This document shows, piece after piece, positions 28,354 through 41,244 of a stretch of DNA of 64,000 nucleotides. Below the pieces are notes generated by a model. It ran no database searches and was not told the origin of the DNA. It saw nothing but the letters and a program-made list of their open reading frames with translations. The position numbers were made by a program, and so were the translations under genes. How positions within the stretch are numbered: position 1 is the stretch's first letter; each line of letters begins with the position of its first letter. The stretch covers positions 744,001 to 808,000 of the forward strand of contig JALQCY010000002.1 of assembly GCA_023241745.1 (NCBI GenBank), read 5' to 3'. Origin of the DNA: Isoptericola peretonis (GTDB taxonomy: Bacteria > Actinomycetota > Actinomycetes > Actinomycetales > Cellulomonadaceae).

Positions 28354-31083
28354 TCAGTGACCCGCGTCGTGCCACGTCGGACCGGCGCCGACCGAGACGT
28401 CGAGCGGCACGTCGAGCTCGACGGCCGAGCCCATCTGGCTGCGCAGCACGTCCTCGGCCGCCTCGCGCTCGCCGGGGGCGACCTCGACGACGAGCTCGTC
28501 GTGCACCTGGAGCAGCAGACGCGACGCGAGGCCACGCTCGTCCAGCTCCCGCTGCACGCCGAGCATCGCGACCTTGATGATGTCCGCCGCGCTGCCCTGG
28601 ATCGGGGCGTTGAGCGCCATGCGCTCGGCCATCTGACGGCGCTGGCGGTTGTCGCTGGTGAGGTCCGGGAGGTAGCGCCGGCGCCCCAGGATCGTCGCGG
28701 TGTAGCCCGTGGCCCTCGCCTCCTCGACCACCCCGATGAGGTAGTCGCGCACCCCGCCGAACCGCGTGAAGTAGTCGTCCATCAGCGACTGGGCCTCGCT
28801 CGTGGGGATCGTGAGCTGCTGCGACAGCCCGAAGGCGCTCAGCCCGTAGGCCAGGCCATAGCTCATGGCCTTGATCTTGGACCGCATCTCCGGCGTGACG
28901 TCCTCGGGCGCCACCTCGAACACGCGCGAGCCGACGTACCGGTGCAGGTCCTCCCCCGACCGGAACGCCTCGATCAGCCCCTCGTCGCCGGACAGGTGGG
29001 CCATGATGCGCATCTCGATCTGGCTGTAGTCGGCGGTCAGCAGCGTGTCGTACCCCTCCCCGACCCGGAAGGCGCGCCGGATGCGGCGGCCCTCCTCCGT
29101 GCGGATCGGGATGTTCTGCAGGTTGGGGTCCGTCGAGCTCAGCCGTCCCGTGGCCGCGATCGTCTGCTGGAACGTCGTGTGGATCCGCCCGTCGGGCGCG
29201 ACCGACTTGAGGAGGCCCTCCACCGTCGACCGCAGGCGGGTGGCGTCGCGGTGCGCCAGCAGGTGCTCCAGGAACGGGTGCTCGGTCTTGACGTAGAGGT
29301 CCTGCAGCGACGCCGCGTCGGTGGTGTAGCCCGTCTTGATCTTCTTCGTCTTGGGCATGCCGAGCTGGTCGAACAGCACCTCCTGCAGCTGCTTGGGGCT
29401 GCCGAGGTTCACCTGTCGCCCGATCACGTCGTAGGCCTCGGCCGCGGCGTCGGCGACCATGCCGGCGAACTGCCCCTCGAGCTCGGTGAGGTACTCGACG
29501 TCCGCCGCGATGCCGGTGGCCTCCATGCGGCCCAGCACGACGGTGAGCGGCAGCTCCAGGTCCACGAGGAGCCCGGCGGCCCCGCGGTCGCCGAGCTGCC
29601 CGGCCAGGGCGTCCGCCAGCTCGACCACGGCCGCCGCGCGGATCGCCGCCTGCCGGGCACGCGGGTCGTCCGCGTCCCCGCCGTCGAGCGCGAGGTCCAG
29701 CGCGCCCTGCCCGCCGGCGCCGGCCGGCTCCCCCGCCGAGAGCTCGCGGCCCAGGAGCCGGACCGTGAGGTCCGCGAGGTCGTAGCCCCGCTGGTCCGGG
29801 TAGCAGAGGTAGGCGGCGAGCTGGGTGTCGAAGGTCACTCCCCGCAGGTCGAGGCCGCGGCCGGCGAGCTCGTGCCAGGCGGCCTTCGCGCCGTGCACGA
29901 CCTTCGGGGCCTCCGGGTCGGCGAGCCACGCGGCGAGCGCGCGCTCGTCCTCGGGCGAGACGTCCGCCAGGTCGACGACCGCCGCCGAGCCCTCCCCGCC
30001 GTCGGCGGGCCCGTCCGCGACCGCGACCTCCCAGGCGTCGCCCGCCCCTGGCGTCGCCGTGCCTGTCACCTCGAGCCCCAGGGGCCGTCCCGCCCGGGCG
30101 GCGAGCCACGCCCCGAGCCCGCCCGGCTGGAGCGTCGCGAGGGCGACCTGGACGCCCGCCACCTCGGCCGGCTCGTCGACCTCGGCCGCCGGGTCCGCGG
30201 CGAGCAGCCGGTCGCGCAGCGTGCCGAACTGCAGCGTGTCCGAGACGCGGTGCACGGCCTCCCGGTCGAACCCGGCGAGGCTCAGCTGGTCGACGGTCAG
30301 CGGCAGCTCGACCTGGTCGAGGAGCGCGTTCAGCTCGCGGTTCAGGCGGACCTGGTCGATCGCCTCCCGCAGGTTCCCGGCCGCCTTGCCCTTGAGCTCG
30401 TCGACGTGGTCGAGCAGCGCCTCGAGGCCGCCGTAGGTGGCGACCCACTTCGCCGCCGTCTTCGGGCCGACCCCCGCCACGCCCGGCAGGTTGTCGCTCG
30501 TCTCCCCGACCAGGGCCGCCAGGTCGGGGTACTGGTGCGGCGGCAGGCCGTACTTCTCGACGACGGCCTCTGGCGTCATGCGCGCCAGCTCGGAGACGCC
30601 CCGCTTGGGATACAGGACGGTCACCCGCTCGGTCACGAGCTGGAGCGAGTCCCGGTCCCCCGAGCAGACGAGCACGTCCATGCCCGCCTCGGCGCCCTGC
30701 CGGGCGAGCGTCGCCAGGATGTCGTCCGCCTCGATGCCCTCGCGCTGCAGCGTCGGGATCCGCAGCGCCTCGAGGACCTCCTTGATCAGCGGCACCTGAC
30801 CGCGGAAGACCTCGGGCGTCGCGTCGCGGTTGCCCTTGTACTCCGGGAAGCGCTCGGTGCGGAACGTCACCCGTCCGGCGTCGAACGCCACGGCGGCGTG
30901 CGTCGGCTGCTCGTCCCGCAGGAGGTTGGTCAGCATCGACGTGAAGCCGTAGACGGCGTTCGTCACCTGGCCGCTGGAGGTCACCAGGGTGTCCGGCAGC
31001 GCGAAGAACGCGCGGTACGCCATCGAGTGGCCGTCGATCAGGAGGAGGCGTGGGCGGGTCCCGGTTCGCGCGGAGGTCGTCAC
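28354..31083 (-). CDS. polA: DNA polymerase I
   Basis: Repair and Okazaki-fragment processing polymerase of about 909 residues. Domains are a 5'-3' exonuclease (1-300, LLLIDGHSMAYRAFFALP and VGPKTAAKWV), a degenerate 3'-5' exonuclease-like domain (about 320-500), and the polymerase domain with motif A DYSQIEMRIMAHLSGD, motif B RSKIKAMSYGLAYGLS and motif C LLQVHDELVVEV. The proofreading DxE motif is replaced by LGLEVTGTA, so proofreading is probably absent, as in other actinobacteria. The GTG at 31083 is preferred; an ATG at 31104 would overlap the divergent thioesterase start. Confidence 0.95.
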   Translation of the reverse strand: MTTSARTGTRPRLLLIDGHSMAYRAFFALPDTLVTSSGQVTNAVYGFTSMLTNLLRDEQPTHAAVAFDAGRVTFRTERFPEYKGNRDATPEVFRGQVPLIKEVLEALRIPTLQREGIEADDILATLARQGAEAGMDVLVCSGDRDSLQLVTERVTVLYPKRGVSELARMTPEAVVEKYGLPPHQYPDLAALVGETSDNLPGVAGVGPKTAAKWVATYGGLEALLDHVDELKGKAAGNLREAIDQVRLNRELNALLDQVELPLTVDQLSLAGFDREAVHRVSDTLQFGTLRDRLLAADPAAEVDEPAEVAGVQVALATLQPGGLGAWLAARAGRPLGLEVTGTATPGAGDAWEVAVADGPADGGEGSAAVVDLADVSPEDERALAAWLADPEAPKVVHGAKAAWHELAGRGLDLRGVTFDTQLAAYLCYPDQRGYDLADLTVRLLGRELSAGEPAGAGGQGALDLALDGGDADDPRARQAAIRAAAVVELADALAGQLGDRGAAGLLVDLELPLTVVLGRMEATGIAADVEYLTELEGQFAGMVADAAAEAYDVIGRQVNLGSPKQLQEVLFDQLGMPKTKKIKTGYTTDAASLQDLYVKTEHPFLEHLLAHRDATRLRSTVEGLLKSVAPDGRIHTTFQQTIAATGRLSSTDPNLQNIPIRTEEGRRIRRAFRVGEGYDTLLTADYSQIEMRIMAHLSGDEGLIEAFRSGEDLHRYVGSRVFEVAPEDVTPEMRSKIKAMSYGLAYGLSAFGLSQQLTIPTSEAQSLMDDYFTRFGGVRDYLIGVVEEARATGYTATILGRRRYLPDLTSDNRQRRQMAERMALNAPIQGSAADIIKVAMLGVQRELDERGLASRLLLQVHDELVVEVAPGEREAAEDVLRSQMGSAVELDVPLDVSVGAGPTWHDAGH

Positions 31084-31102
31084 GGGTGCCAACCTATCGC
31101 CC

Positions 31103-31537
31103 ATGTCTGACACCCCGGCCGACGCGCCCGTCTTCCCCCGCACCCTCGAGCAGTGGGCGGCGGCGAGCCGCGGCACCCTCATCGAGCGGCTGGGCATCGA
31201 GCTCACCGCCGTCGGCGCCGACCTCACCAGCGGGACCATGCCCGTGGCCGGGAACGTCCAGCCGGCGGGCCTGCTGCACGGCGGCGCGACCGCGTCGTTG
31301 GCGGAGACCCTCGCGTCGGTCGCGGCCCAGCAGCACGCCGGGCCGGGGCGCGCCGCCGTCGGCCTCGAGCTCAACGCGACCCACCACCGGGGCGTGCGGT
31401 CGGGGACGGTGCACGGCGAGGCCCGGGCGCTCCACCTCGGACGGTCGACGGCGGCCTACGAGATCGTCGTCACGGACGACGACGGGCGCCGGGTGTGCAC
31501 CGCGCGGCTGACGTGCATGATCCTCGACGCTCCCTGA
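31103..31537 (+). CDS. PaaI-type hotdog thioesterase
   Basis: 144-residue single hotdog-domain protein, likely hydrolysing acyl-CoA thioesters. The family signature is visible as VQPAGLLHGGATASLAETLAS (His59-Gly-Gly and Glu68), followed by VGLELNATHHRGVRSG and GRSTAAYEIVV. This is the arrangement of PaaI and YbgC-related 4HBT enzymes; similar actinobacterial genes are annotated as hydroxybenzoyl-CoA or DHNA-CoA thioesterases. Its location next to polA and pdtaR is common in actinobacteria. The start ATG lies 20 bases from the divergent polA start. The actual substrate is not evident. Confidence 0.86.
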   Translation: MSDTPADAPVFPRTLEQWAAASRGTLIERLGIELTAVGADLTSGTMPVAGNVQPAGLLHGGATASLAETLASVAAQQHAGPGRAAVGLELNATHHRGVRSGTVHGEARALHLGRSTAAYEIVVTDDDGRRVCTARLTCMILDAP

Positions 31538-31539
31538 GG

Positions 31540-31555
31540 GCCGGCACGGGCCGGC
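31540..31555. terminator. Hairpin between thioesterase and GNAT genes
   Basis: GCCGGC-ACGG-GCCGGC forms a 6-bp stem in the 48-base gap between two converging stop codons. It is a weak candidate for a shared terminator. Confidence 0.4.
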
Positions 31556-31585
31556 TTGCGCAGCGGGCCCCGAGCGGGCCGGGCG

Positions 31586-32350
31586 TCAGGAGGGGACGGA
31601 CTCGCTCGCCCCGTCCCGCCGGGGCACGACGCCGAGGGTGGTGAGGACCTCGGCGTCCGCCGCCTCGGACAGGTCGGCGGCCCGCTCCGCCACCGCACGC
31701 AGCGCCGCGTCGCGCTCCGCCTGGAAGGCTCGCAGGTCGACCGGGCCCGTGGGCAGACCGGCGGCACGTGCCCGGCGGCGCCGGGCCACGAGGTCCTCGA
31801 TCGCGGCGCGCGTCGCCTCGCGGCGCCCCACCCGCACGGCCGCGCGGGACGAGCGCGGGCTCTCCTGCGCCAGCCGGCGCTGCAGCGTCGCGGTGGCCAC
31901 CACGCGGTGCCCCGACGTCGGCGCGAAGCCCAGCCGCGCGAGGAAGCGGTGCATGCCCCGCGCGCCGGGGGCCGGAGCGCAGTAGACGTTCTCGGCGCTG
32001 CGCTCCCCCGCGACGGCCGCGGCCGCGGCGAGCAGGGCGTGCCCGACGCCGCGGCGTCGCATGGCGGGCGAGACGAAGACGGCGTCCACGTAGAGGCTCG
32101 TCGTGGTCGCGAAGAGCAGCGGGTCGATGACGCGCAGCACCGCGAACCCGCAGACCTCGTCCTCGTGGGTGGCGACGATGACCTGGCCGCCGGCGCCGAG
32201 CAGCACGCTCAGGTGCTCGAGCAGCCGAGACGCGTCGGCGGGGGAACCCTGGACGGCCGTCGGCGACTCCTCGACCGCGCGCTCGGCGAGATGCGCGACG
32301 GCGACCATGTCGTCCTGCTCGGCCGGCCGGACCTCGACCGCTGCACGCAT
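31586..32350 (-). CDS. GNAT family N-acetyltransferase with basic C-terminal extension
   Basis: 254-residue protein whose first 160 residues are a GNAT acetyltransferase. It has LYVDAVFVSPAMRRRGVGHALLAAAAAVAG, with the acetyl-CoA pyrophosphate loop RRRGVG, followed by the MHRFLARLGF helix. The remaining 90 residues are a charged, Arg/Ala/Glu-rich helical tail ([21 protein letters not shown] and a later coiled stretch), not part of the standard fold. The ATG at 32350 is chosen because GAGGAGGTG lies 5 bases upstream. The substrate cannot be told. It follows the pdtaR terminator and is transcribed separately. Confidence 0.82.
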   Translation of the reverse strand: MRAAVEVRPAEQDDMVAVAHLAERAVEESPTAVQGSPADASRLLEHLSVLLGAGGQVIVATHEDEVCGFAVLRVIDPLLFATTTSLYVDAVFVSPAMRRRGVGHALLAAAAAVAGERSAENVYCAPAPGARGMHRFLARLGFAPTSGHRVVATATLQRRLAQESPRSSRAAVRVGRREATRAAIEDLVARRRRARAAGLPTGPVDLRAFQAERDAALRAVAERAADLSEAADAEVLTTLGVVPRRDGASESVPS

Positions 32351-32525
32351 CGGCACCTCCTCGACGAAGACCGTCGGCCCGTGCGGCGACCCGGCGGGAT
32401 CTGTCCCGCCGCCGCTCCGGACCCGCCCGGGCGGCGCCCGGGGCTCACGATCGTTGAAGCATGAATATCACAGATAGGTCACGACACCCAGGCGACGATA
32501 GCGGCCGTCGGAGCGTCGCACAATG

Positions 32526-32569
32526 CCGGTGGCCCGGTCGCAGGACACGTCCTGCGACCGGGCCACCGG
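32526..32569 (-). terminator. 21-bp perfect hairpin after pdtaR
   Basis: Arms 32526-32546 and 32549-32569 are exact 21-base complements. The structure starts 9 bases after the pdtaR stop and is a strong intrinsic terminator candidate without a T tract. Confidence 0.75.
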
Positions 32570-32577
32570 GGTGTGGA

Positions 32578-33258
32578 TCAGGCTCCGCCGACCTGCTCGA
32601 TGACGGCGTCCGCGACCTCGCGCATCGTGAGGCGACGGTCCATCGACGTCTTCTGGATCCAGCGGAACGACTCGGGCTCGCTCAGCCCCATCTTGGTCAT
32701 GAGCAGCCCCTTGGCGCGGTCCACGCGCTTGCGGGTCTCGAACCGCTCGGTGAGGTCGGCGACCTCGGACTCGAGCGCCCCGATCTGCTGGTAGCGGGAG
32801 ATCGCGATCTCCACGGCCGGCAGCAGGTCCGCCGGGGTGAACGGCTTGACCACGTAGGCCATCGCGCCGGCGTCGCGCGCCCGCTCGACGAGCTCGGTCT
32901 GGGAGAACGCCGTGAGGAGGACGACGGGCGCCGCGTGCGCCTTGCCGATCCGCTCGGCCGCCGAGATGCCGTCCAGCTCGGGCATCTTGACGTCCATGAC
33001 CACGACGTCGGGCTTGAGCTCCGTCGCGAGCCGGACCGCGGTCTCGCCGTCGCCCGCCTCGCCGACGACGTCGAAGCCGGCCTCGCGCAGCGTCTCCACG
33101 ACGTCCATGCGGATGAGCGCCTCGTCCTCGACGACCACGGCGCGACGCGCGGGTCGCTCCGGCGTCTTCGGGGCCTCGGGCTCCTGGTTGATCAGGGGCG
33201 GCAGGTCGAGCGGCACCGTCGCCTCGGGCTTCGCGTCGTTGGGCTTCTCGTCGGTCAC
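32578..33258 (-). CDS. pdtaR: ANTAR-domain response regulator, PdtaR-like
   Basis: Response regulator whose output is RNA binding. It has an acidic Pro-rich N-terminal extension (1-37), a receiver domain (38-155) with the acidic pair VEDE, phosphoacceptor Asp89 in VVVMDVKMPELDG and Lys in VVKPF, then a C-terminal ANTAR domain (165-220) with the conserved RAKGLLM and DRRLTMREVADAVIE. ANTAR dimers bind paired hairpins near terminators. It corresponds to mycobacterial PdtaR (Rv1626), normally phosphorylated by the histidine kinase PdtaS, whose gene is not in the window. It lies between a tRNA gene and a strong terminator. Confidence 0.94.
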   Translation of the reverse strand: MTDEKPNDAKPEATVPLDLPPLINQEPEAPKTPERPARRAVVVEDEALIRMDVVETLREAGFDVVGEAGDGETAVRLATELKPDVVVMDVKMPELDGISAAERIGKAHAAPVVLLTAFSQTELVERARDAGAMAYVVKPFTPADLLPAVEIAISRYQQIGALESEVADLTERFETRKRVDRAKGLLMTKMGLSEPESFRWIQKTSMDRRLTMREVADAVIEQVGGA

Positions 33259-33355
33259 CCGTCCATCCTAGTGGCCGCGAGGGGGCGCCGCGTCCCGTGC
33301 TCGGTGTGACGCGTGCGACGGACGTCCCGCGCCGGCGGCGGGTGCGAAGACGTCA

Positions 33356-33432
33356 TGGTGCCCCGGGTGGGATTCGAACCCACACTGGATCGGGTTTGAG
33401 CCGATTGCCTCTGCCGGTTGGGCTACCGGGGC
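33356..33432 (-). tRNA. tRNA with anticodon CAA (Leu), class I-like variable arm
   Basis: A 77-base cloverleaf ending in encoded CCA. Acceptor GCCCCGG pairs with CCGGGGC; the D arm is GCCCAACCGGCAGAGGC; the anticodon arm ATCGG-CTCAAAC-CCGAT gives anticodon CAA, which reads the rare leucine codon UUG. The T arm GTGGG-TTCGAAT-CCCAC and discriminator A are present. The variable loop is only 5 bases (CCAGT), whereas normal tRNA-Leu has a long variable arm. The identity Leu is from the anticodon and A73 only. Confidence 0.85.
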
Positions 33433-33513
33433 GCGCGGTACATCGAACCACACGCGCAGGTCAGCCATCGAACCGTCTCGCGCCCCCGAGACACACAGGG
33501 GGCCTCCGCCCGT

Positions 33514-33561
33514 ACGGCGACGGCCCGCACCCCGCCGAGGCGGGATGCGGGCCGTCGCCGT
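33514..33561 (-). terminator. Long hairpin after pyk
   Basis: Arms 33514-33536 and 33539-33561 match at all but one of 23 positions. The hairpin begins 17 bases past the pyk stop and separates it from the tRNA gene, making it a strong terminator candidate. Confidence 0.75.
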
Positions 33562-33577
33562 CGCGAGACGCGGACGA

Positions 33578-35002
33578 TCAGACGTCCGAGTGGCTGCCGA
33601 CCTGGTGCACGAGGATCGAGTTCGTCGTGCCCGGCACGCCCACGGGGGCGCCCGAGACGATCACGACGCGGTCCCCCGGCTCGGCGAGCCCGTTCGCGCG
33701 CAGCGTGGAGTCGACCTGGCCGACCATGGCGTCGACGCTCTCGACCTTCGGCACCTGGTACGTGGTGGTGCCCCAGGTGAGCGCGAGGACGTTGCGCACG
33801 CTCTCCTCCGGCGTGAAGGCGAGCAGCGGGATCCCCGAGCGCAGGCGGGACATGCGCTTCGCCGAGTCGCCCGACTGGGTGAACGTCACGAGGTACTTCA
33901 CGCCGAGCGAGTCGCCGATCTCGGCGGCCGCGCGGGTGATGACGCCACCGCGCGTGTGCGGGGAGGAGCCCAGCGGCGCGATGCGCTCCCGGCCCATCTC
34001 CTCGGTGGCCTCGATGATCCGGGCCATGGTCTGCACCGTGATGATCGGGTAGTCGCCGACGCTGGTCTCGCCGGACAGCATGACCGCGTCCGCGCCGTCG
34101 AGCACCGCGTTGGCGCAGTCGGAGGCCTCGGCACGCGTCGGCGTCGGGCTGGTGGTCATCGACTCCAGCACCTGCGTCGCCACGATCACGGGCTTGGCGT
34201 TGCGTCGGGCGAGCTCCACGATGCGCTTCTGCACCAGCGGGACCTGCTCGAGCGGCATCTCGACGGCGAGGTCGCCGCGGGCCACCATGAAGCCGTCGAA
34301 GGCCGCGACGACCTCCTCCAGGTTCTCGACCGCCTGGGGCTTCTCGATCTTGGCGACGACGGGGACCGTGCGGCCCTCCTCCGCCATGATCGCCGCGACG
34401 TCGTCGTAGTCCTTCGCGGACCGGACGAACGACAGCGCGATGATGTCCGCGCCGAGCCGCAGGGCCCAGCGCAGGTCGTCGGTGTCCTTGTCGGACAGCG
34501 CCGGCACGGAGACCGCGACGCCCGGCAGGTTCAGGCCCTTGTTGTTCGAGACCGGGCCGGCGACCTCGACGGTCGTCACGACGCGCGGGCCCTCGACGGC
34601 GGTGACGCGCACGCGCACCTTGCCGTCGTCGATGAGGATCGGGTCGCCGACGCGGGCGTCGCCCGGCAGCCCCTTGTGGGTCGTCGAGACGAGCTCCTTG
34701 GTGCCCTCCACGTCCTCGGTGGTGATGGTGAACGTGTCACCCTCGCTGAGGAAGTGCTTCTCGTCGCCCGCGAACCGGCCGAGCCGGATCTTGGGGCCCT
34801 GGAGGTCGACGAGGACTGCGACGTTGCGGCCGGACTCCTTCGCCGCCTCTCGGACACCGTGGTAGACGGCCTCGTGCTCGGCCTGCTCTCCGTGGCTCCT
34901 GTTGATCCGGGCCACGTCCATGCCCGCGTCGACCAGCTCACGGAGCTTGGTCGGGGACGCCGTCGCGGGTCCGATGGTGCACACGATCTTCGCTCTGCGC
35001 AT
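33578..35002 (-). CDS. pyk: Pyruvate kinase
   Basis: Converts phosphoenolpyruvate and ADP to pyruvate and ATP. The 474-residue enzyme starts RRAKIVCTIGPATASPTKL and has the active-site strand MVARGDLAVEMPLEQVPLVQKRIV plus VLDGADAVMLSGETSVGDYP, where the metal and substrate acidic residues lie. The C-terminal allosteric domain (about 350-474) is present. The length is typical. It lies last in the gltB-gltD-pyk order but is 93 bases from gltD, so it may have its own promoter. It is isolated downstream by a strong hairpin. Confidence 0.97.
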   Translation of the reverse strand: MRRAKIVCTIGPATASPTKLRELVDAGMDVARINRSHGEQAEHEAVYHGVREAAKESGRNVAVLVDLQGPKIRLGRFAGDEKHFLSEGDTFTITTEDVEGTKELVSTTHKGLPGDARVGDPILIDDGKVRVRVTAVEGPRVVTTVEVAGPVSNNKGLNLPGVAVSVPALSDKDTDDLRWALRLGADIIALSFVRSAKDYDDVAAIMAEEGRTVPVVAKIEKPQAVENLEEVVAAFDGFMVARGDLAVEMPLEQVPLVQKRIVELARRNAKPVIVATQVLESMTTSPTPTRAEASDCANAVLDGADAVMLSGETSVGDYPIITVQTMARIIEATEEMGRERIAPLGSSPHTRGGVITRAAAEIGDSLGVKYLVTFTQSGDSAKRMSRLRSGIPLLAFTPEESVRNVLALTWGTTTYQVPKVESVDAMVGQVDSTLRANGLAEPGDRVVIVSGAPVGVPGTTNSILVHQVGSHSDV

Positions 35003-35095
35003 GTCTCCAGCCTCGTCGTCGATCCGTCCCGGCGCGAGCCGGGGCGGCGCCCGGGCGCCCGAACGGCCCCGGGTACTGCTTCGTCGTTGTCCTTC

Positions 35096-36554
35096 TTATC
35101 CTCGCAGCGCGACCGTCCGCGGGCCGACCGGCGCGGGCAGCTCGGAGCTGCCCTGCAGGTAGGCGTCCACGGCGGCCGCGGTCGCACGGCCCTCGGCGAT
35201 CGCCCACACGATCAGCGACTGCCCACGACCGGCGTCGCCGGTCGCGTAGACGCCCGGCAGGCTGGTGGCGTAGTCGTCGCCGCGCCGGACCAGCCCACGG
35301 GTCGTGAGCTCCGCCCCGGTCTGGGTCACCAGCTCGTCCGTCTCCGGACCCGTGAAGCCCATGGCGATCAGGACCAGGTCGGCCGGGATCTCCCGCTCGG
35401 TGCCCGGCCTGGGCGCCCGGCGGCCGTCCGGCAGGTACTCCGTCTCCGCGACCCGCAGGGCGCGGACGTTCCCGTCCTCGCCGCCCACGAACTCTACCGT
35501 CGAGGCGAGGTAGGTGCGCTCCCCGCCCTCCTCGTGAGACGTCGAGACCTCGAACACGATGGGGTCGGTGGGCCAGGGCTGGCTGCCCGGGCGCTCCAGC
35601 GGCGGCTTCTTGCCGATCGCCAGGGTCGTGACGCTCGCCGCACCCTGGCGGAGCGACGTCCCGAGGCAGTCCGAGCCGGTGTCGCCGCCACCGATGATGA
35701 CGACGTGCTTGCCCTCGGCCGACGGGGCCCCCTCGACGGGGTTCCCGGCCGCGGCCTTGTTCGCCGGGGTCAGGAAGTCCATCGCGAAGTGGACGCCCGC
35801 GAGGTCGCGGCCCGGCAGCGCCAGGTCGCGCGGCACCGTGGCCCCCGTCGCCAGCACGACCGCGTCGAAGCGGCGGCGCAGCGCGTCCCACGTGATGTCG
35901 CGGCCGATGGCGACGCCGGGGCGGAAGCGGGTGCCCTCGGCCTCCATCTGCTCCAGACGGCGGGCGATGTGGTGCTTCTCGAGCTTGAAGTCCGGGATGC
36001 CGTAACGCAGCAGCCCGCCGATCGCGTCGTCGCGCTCGTACACGACGACGGTGTGCCCGGCGCGCGTGAGCTGCTGGGCGGCGGCGAGCCCGGCCGGGCC
36101 GGACCCGACCACCGCGACGGTGGAGCCGGTCAGCCGCTGGGGCACCTGCGGCGTCACCAGTCCTCGCGCGAACGCCTCGTCGATGATCGAGACCTCGACG
36201 TTCTTGATCGTCACGGCCGGCTGGTTGATGCCCAGCACGCAGCTCGTCTCGCACGGCGCCGGGCAGACCCGCCCGGTGAACTCCGGGAAGTTGTTGGTGG
36301 CGTGCAGGCGCTCGATCGCGTCGGCCCACTGGTCGCGCCACACCAGGTCGTTCCACTCCGGGATGAGGTTGCCCAGCGGGCACCCCTGGTGGCAGAACGG
36401 GACGCCGCAGTCCATGCAGCGGCCCGCCTGCTCCTTGAGGAACGGCTGGCCGTCCTCGCGGTGGGCGTGCGTGTCCTTCCAGTCACGCAGCCGCACCTCG
36501 ACGGGGCGGTTCGGCGGGAGCTCGCGCTCCCGCACCTTCAGGAATCCGCGGGGG

Positions 36555-36562
<8 letters not shown>
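35096..36562 (-). CDS. gltD: Glutamate synthase small subunit (NADPH)
   Basis: Flavoprotein that feeds electrons from NADPH to the large subunit for glutamate synthesis. The 488-residue protein has an N-terminal iron-sulfur region ([17 protein letters not shown] and [12 protein letters not shown], about 50-115), an FAD Rossmann motif [15 protein letters not shown], an NADPH motif [11 protein letters not shown], and [16 protein letters not shown] at the C-terminus. Translation starts at a GTG 8 bases inside the gltB reading frame end, so the subunits are coupled and produced together. Confidence 0.97.
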
Positions 36563-41123
<4,561 letters not shown>

Positions 41124-41244
41124 CAACACCGTCCTCCTGCACGCCCGCACGCGGGCGCGTCATGCTCAAAGGTGGTCGGGACATCGTCGGCCCGTCGGAA
41201 ACATCAGGCGGCCCCGCCCGGGTGGTACCCCGGTCGGAGAAGCC

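Noticed and set aside
32351..32525. A/T-richer patch around 32451-32500 as a possible small gene or promoter
   Set aside because: No open frame with a ribosome site and no -35/-10 pair with correct spacing that would fit the GNAT gene well, so nothing was called.
33356..33432. Reading the tRNA as a selenocysteine (TCA) tRNA
   Set aside because: Anticodon loop CTCAAAC places CAA at positions 34-36, and the acceptor and T stems have normal 7 and 5 pairs, unlike tRNA-Sec.
41124..41244. Possible GlnR box before gltB (a GAAAC at 41198-41202)
   Set aside because: The partner half-site GTnAC is not at the required spacing, so the match is probably chance.
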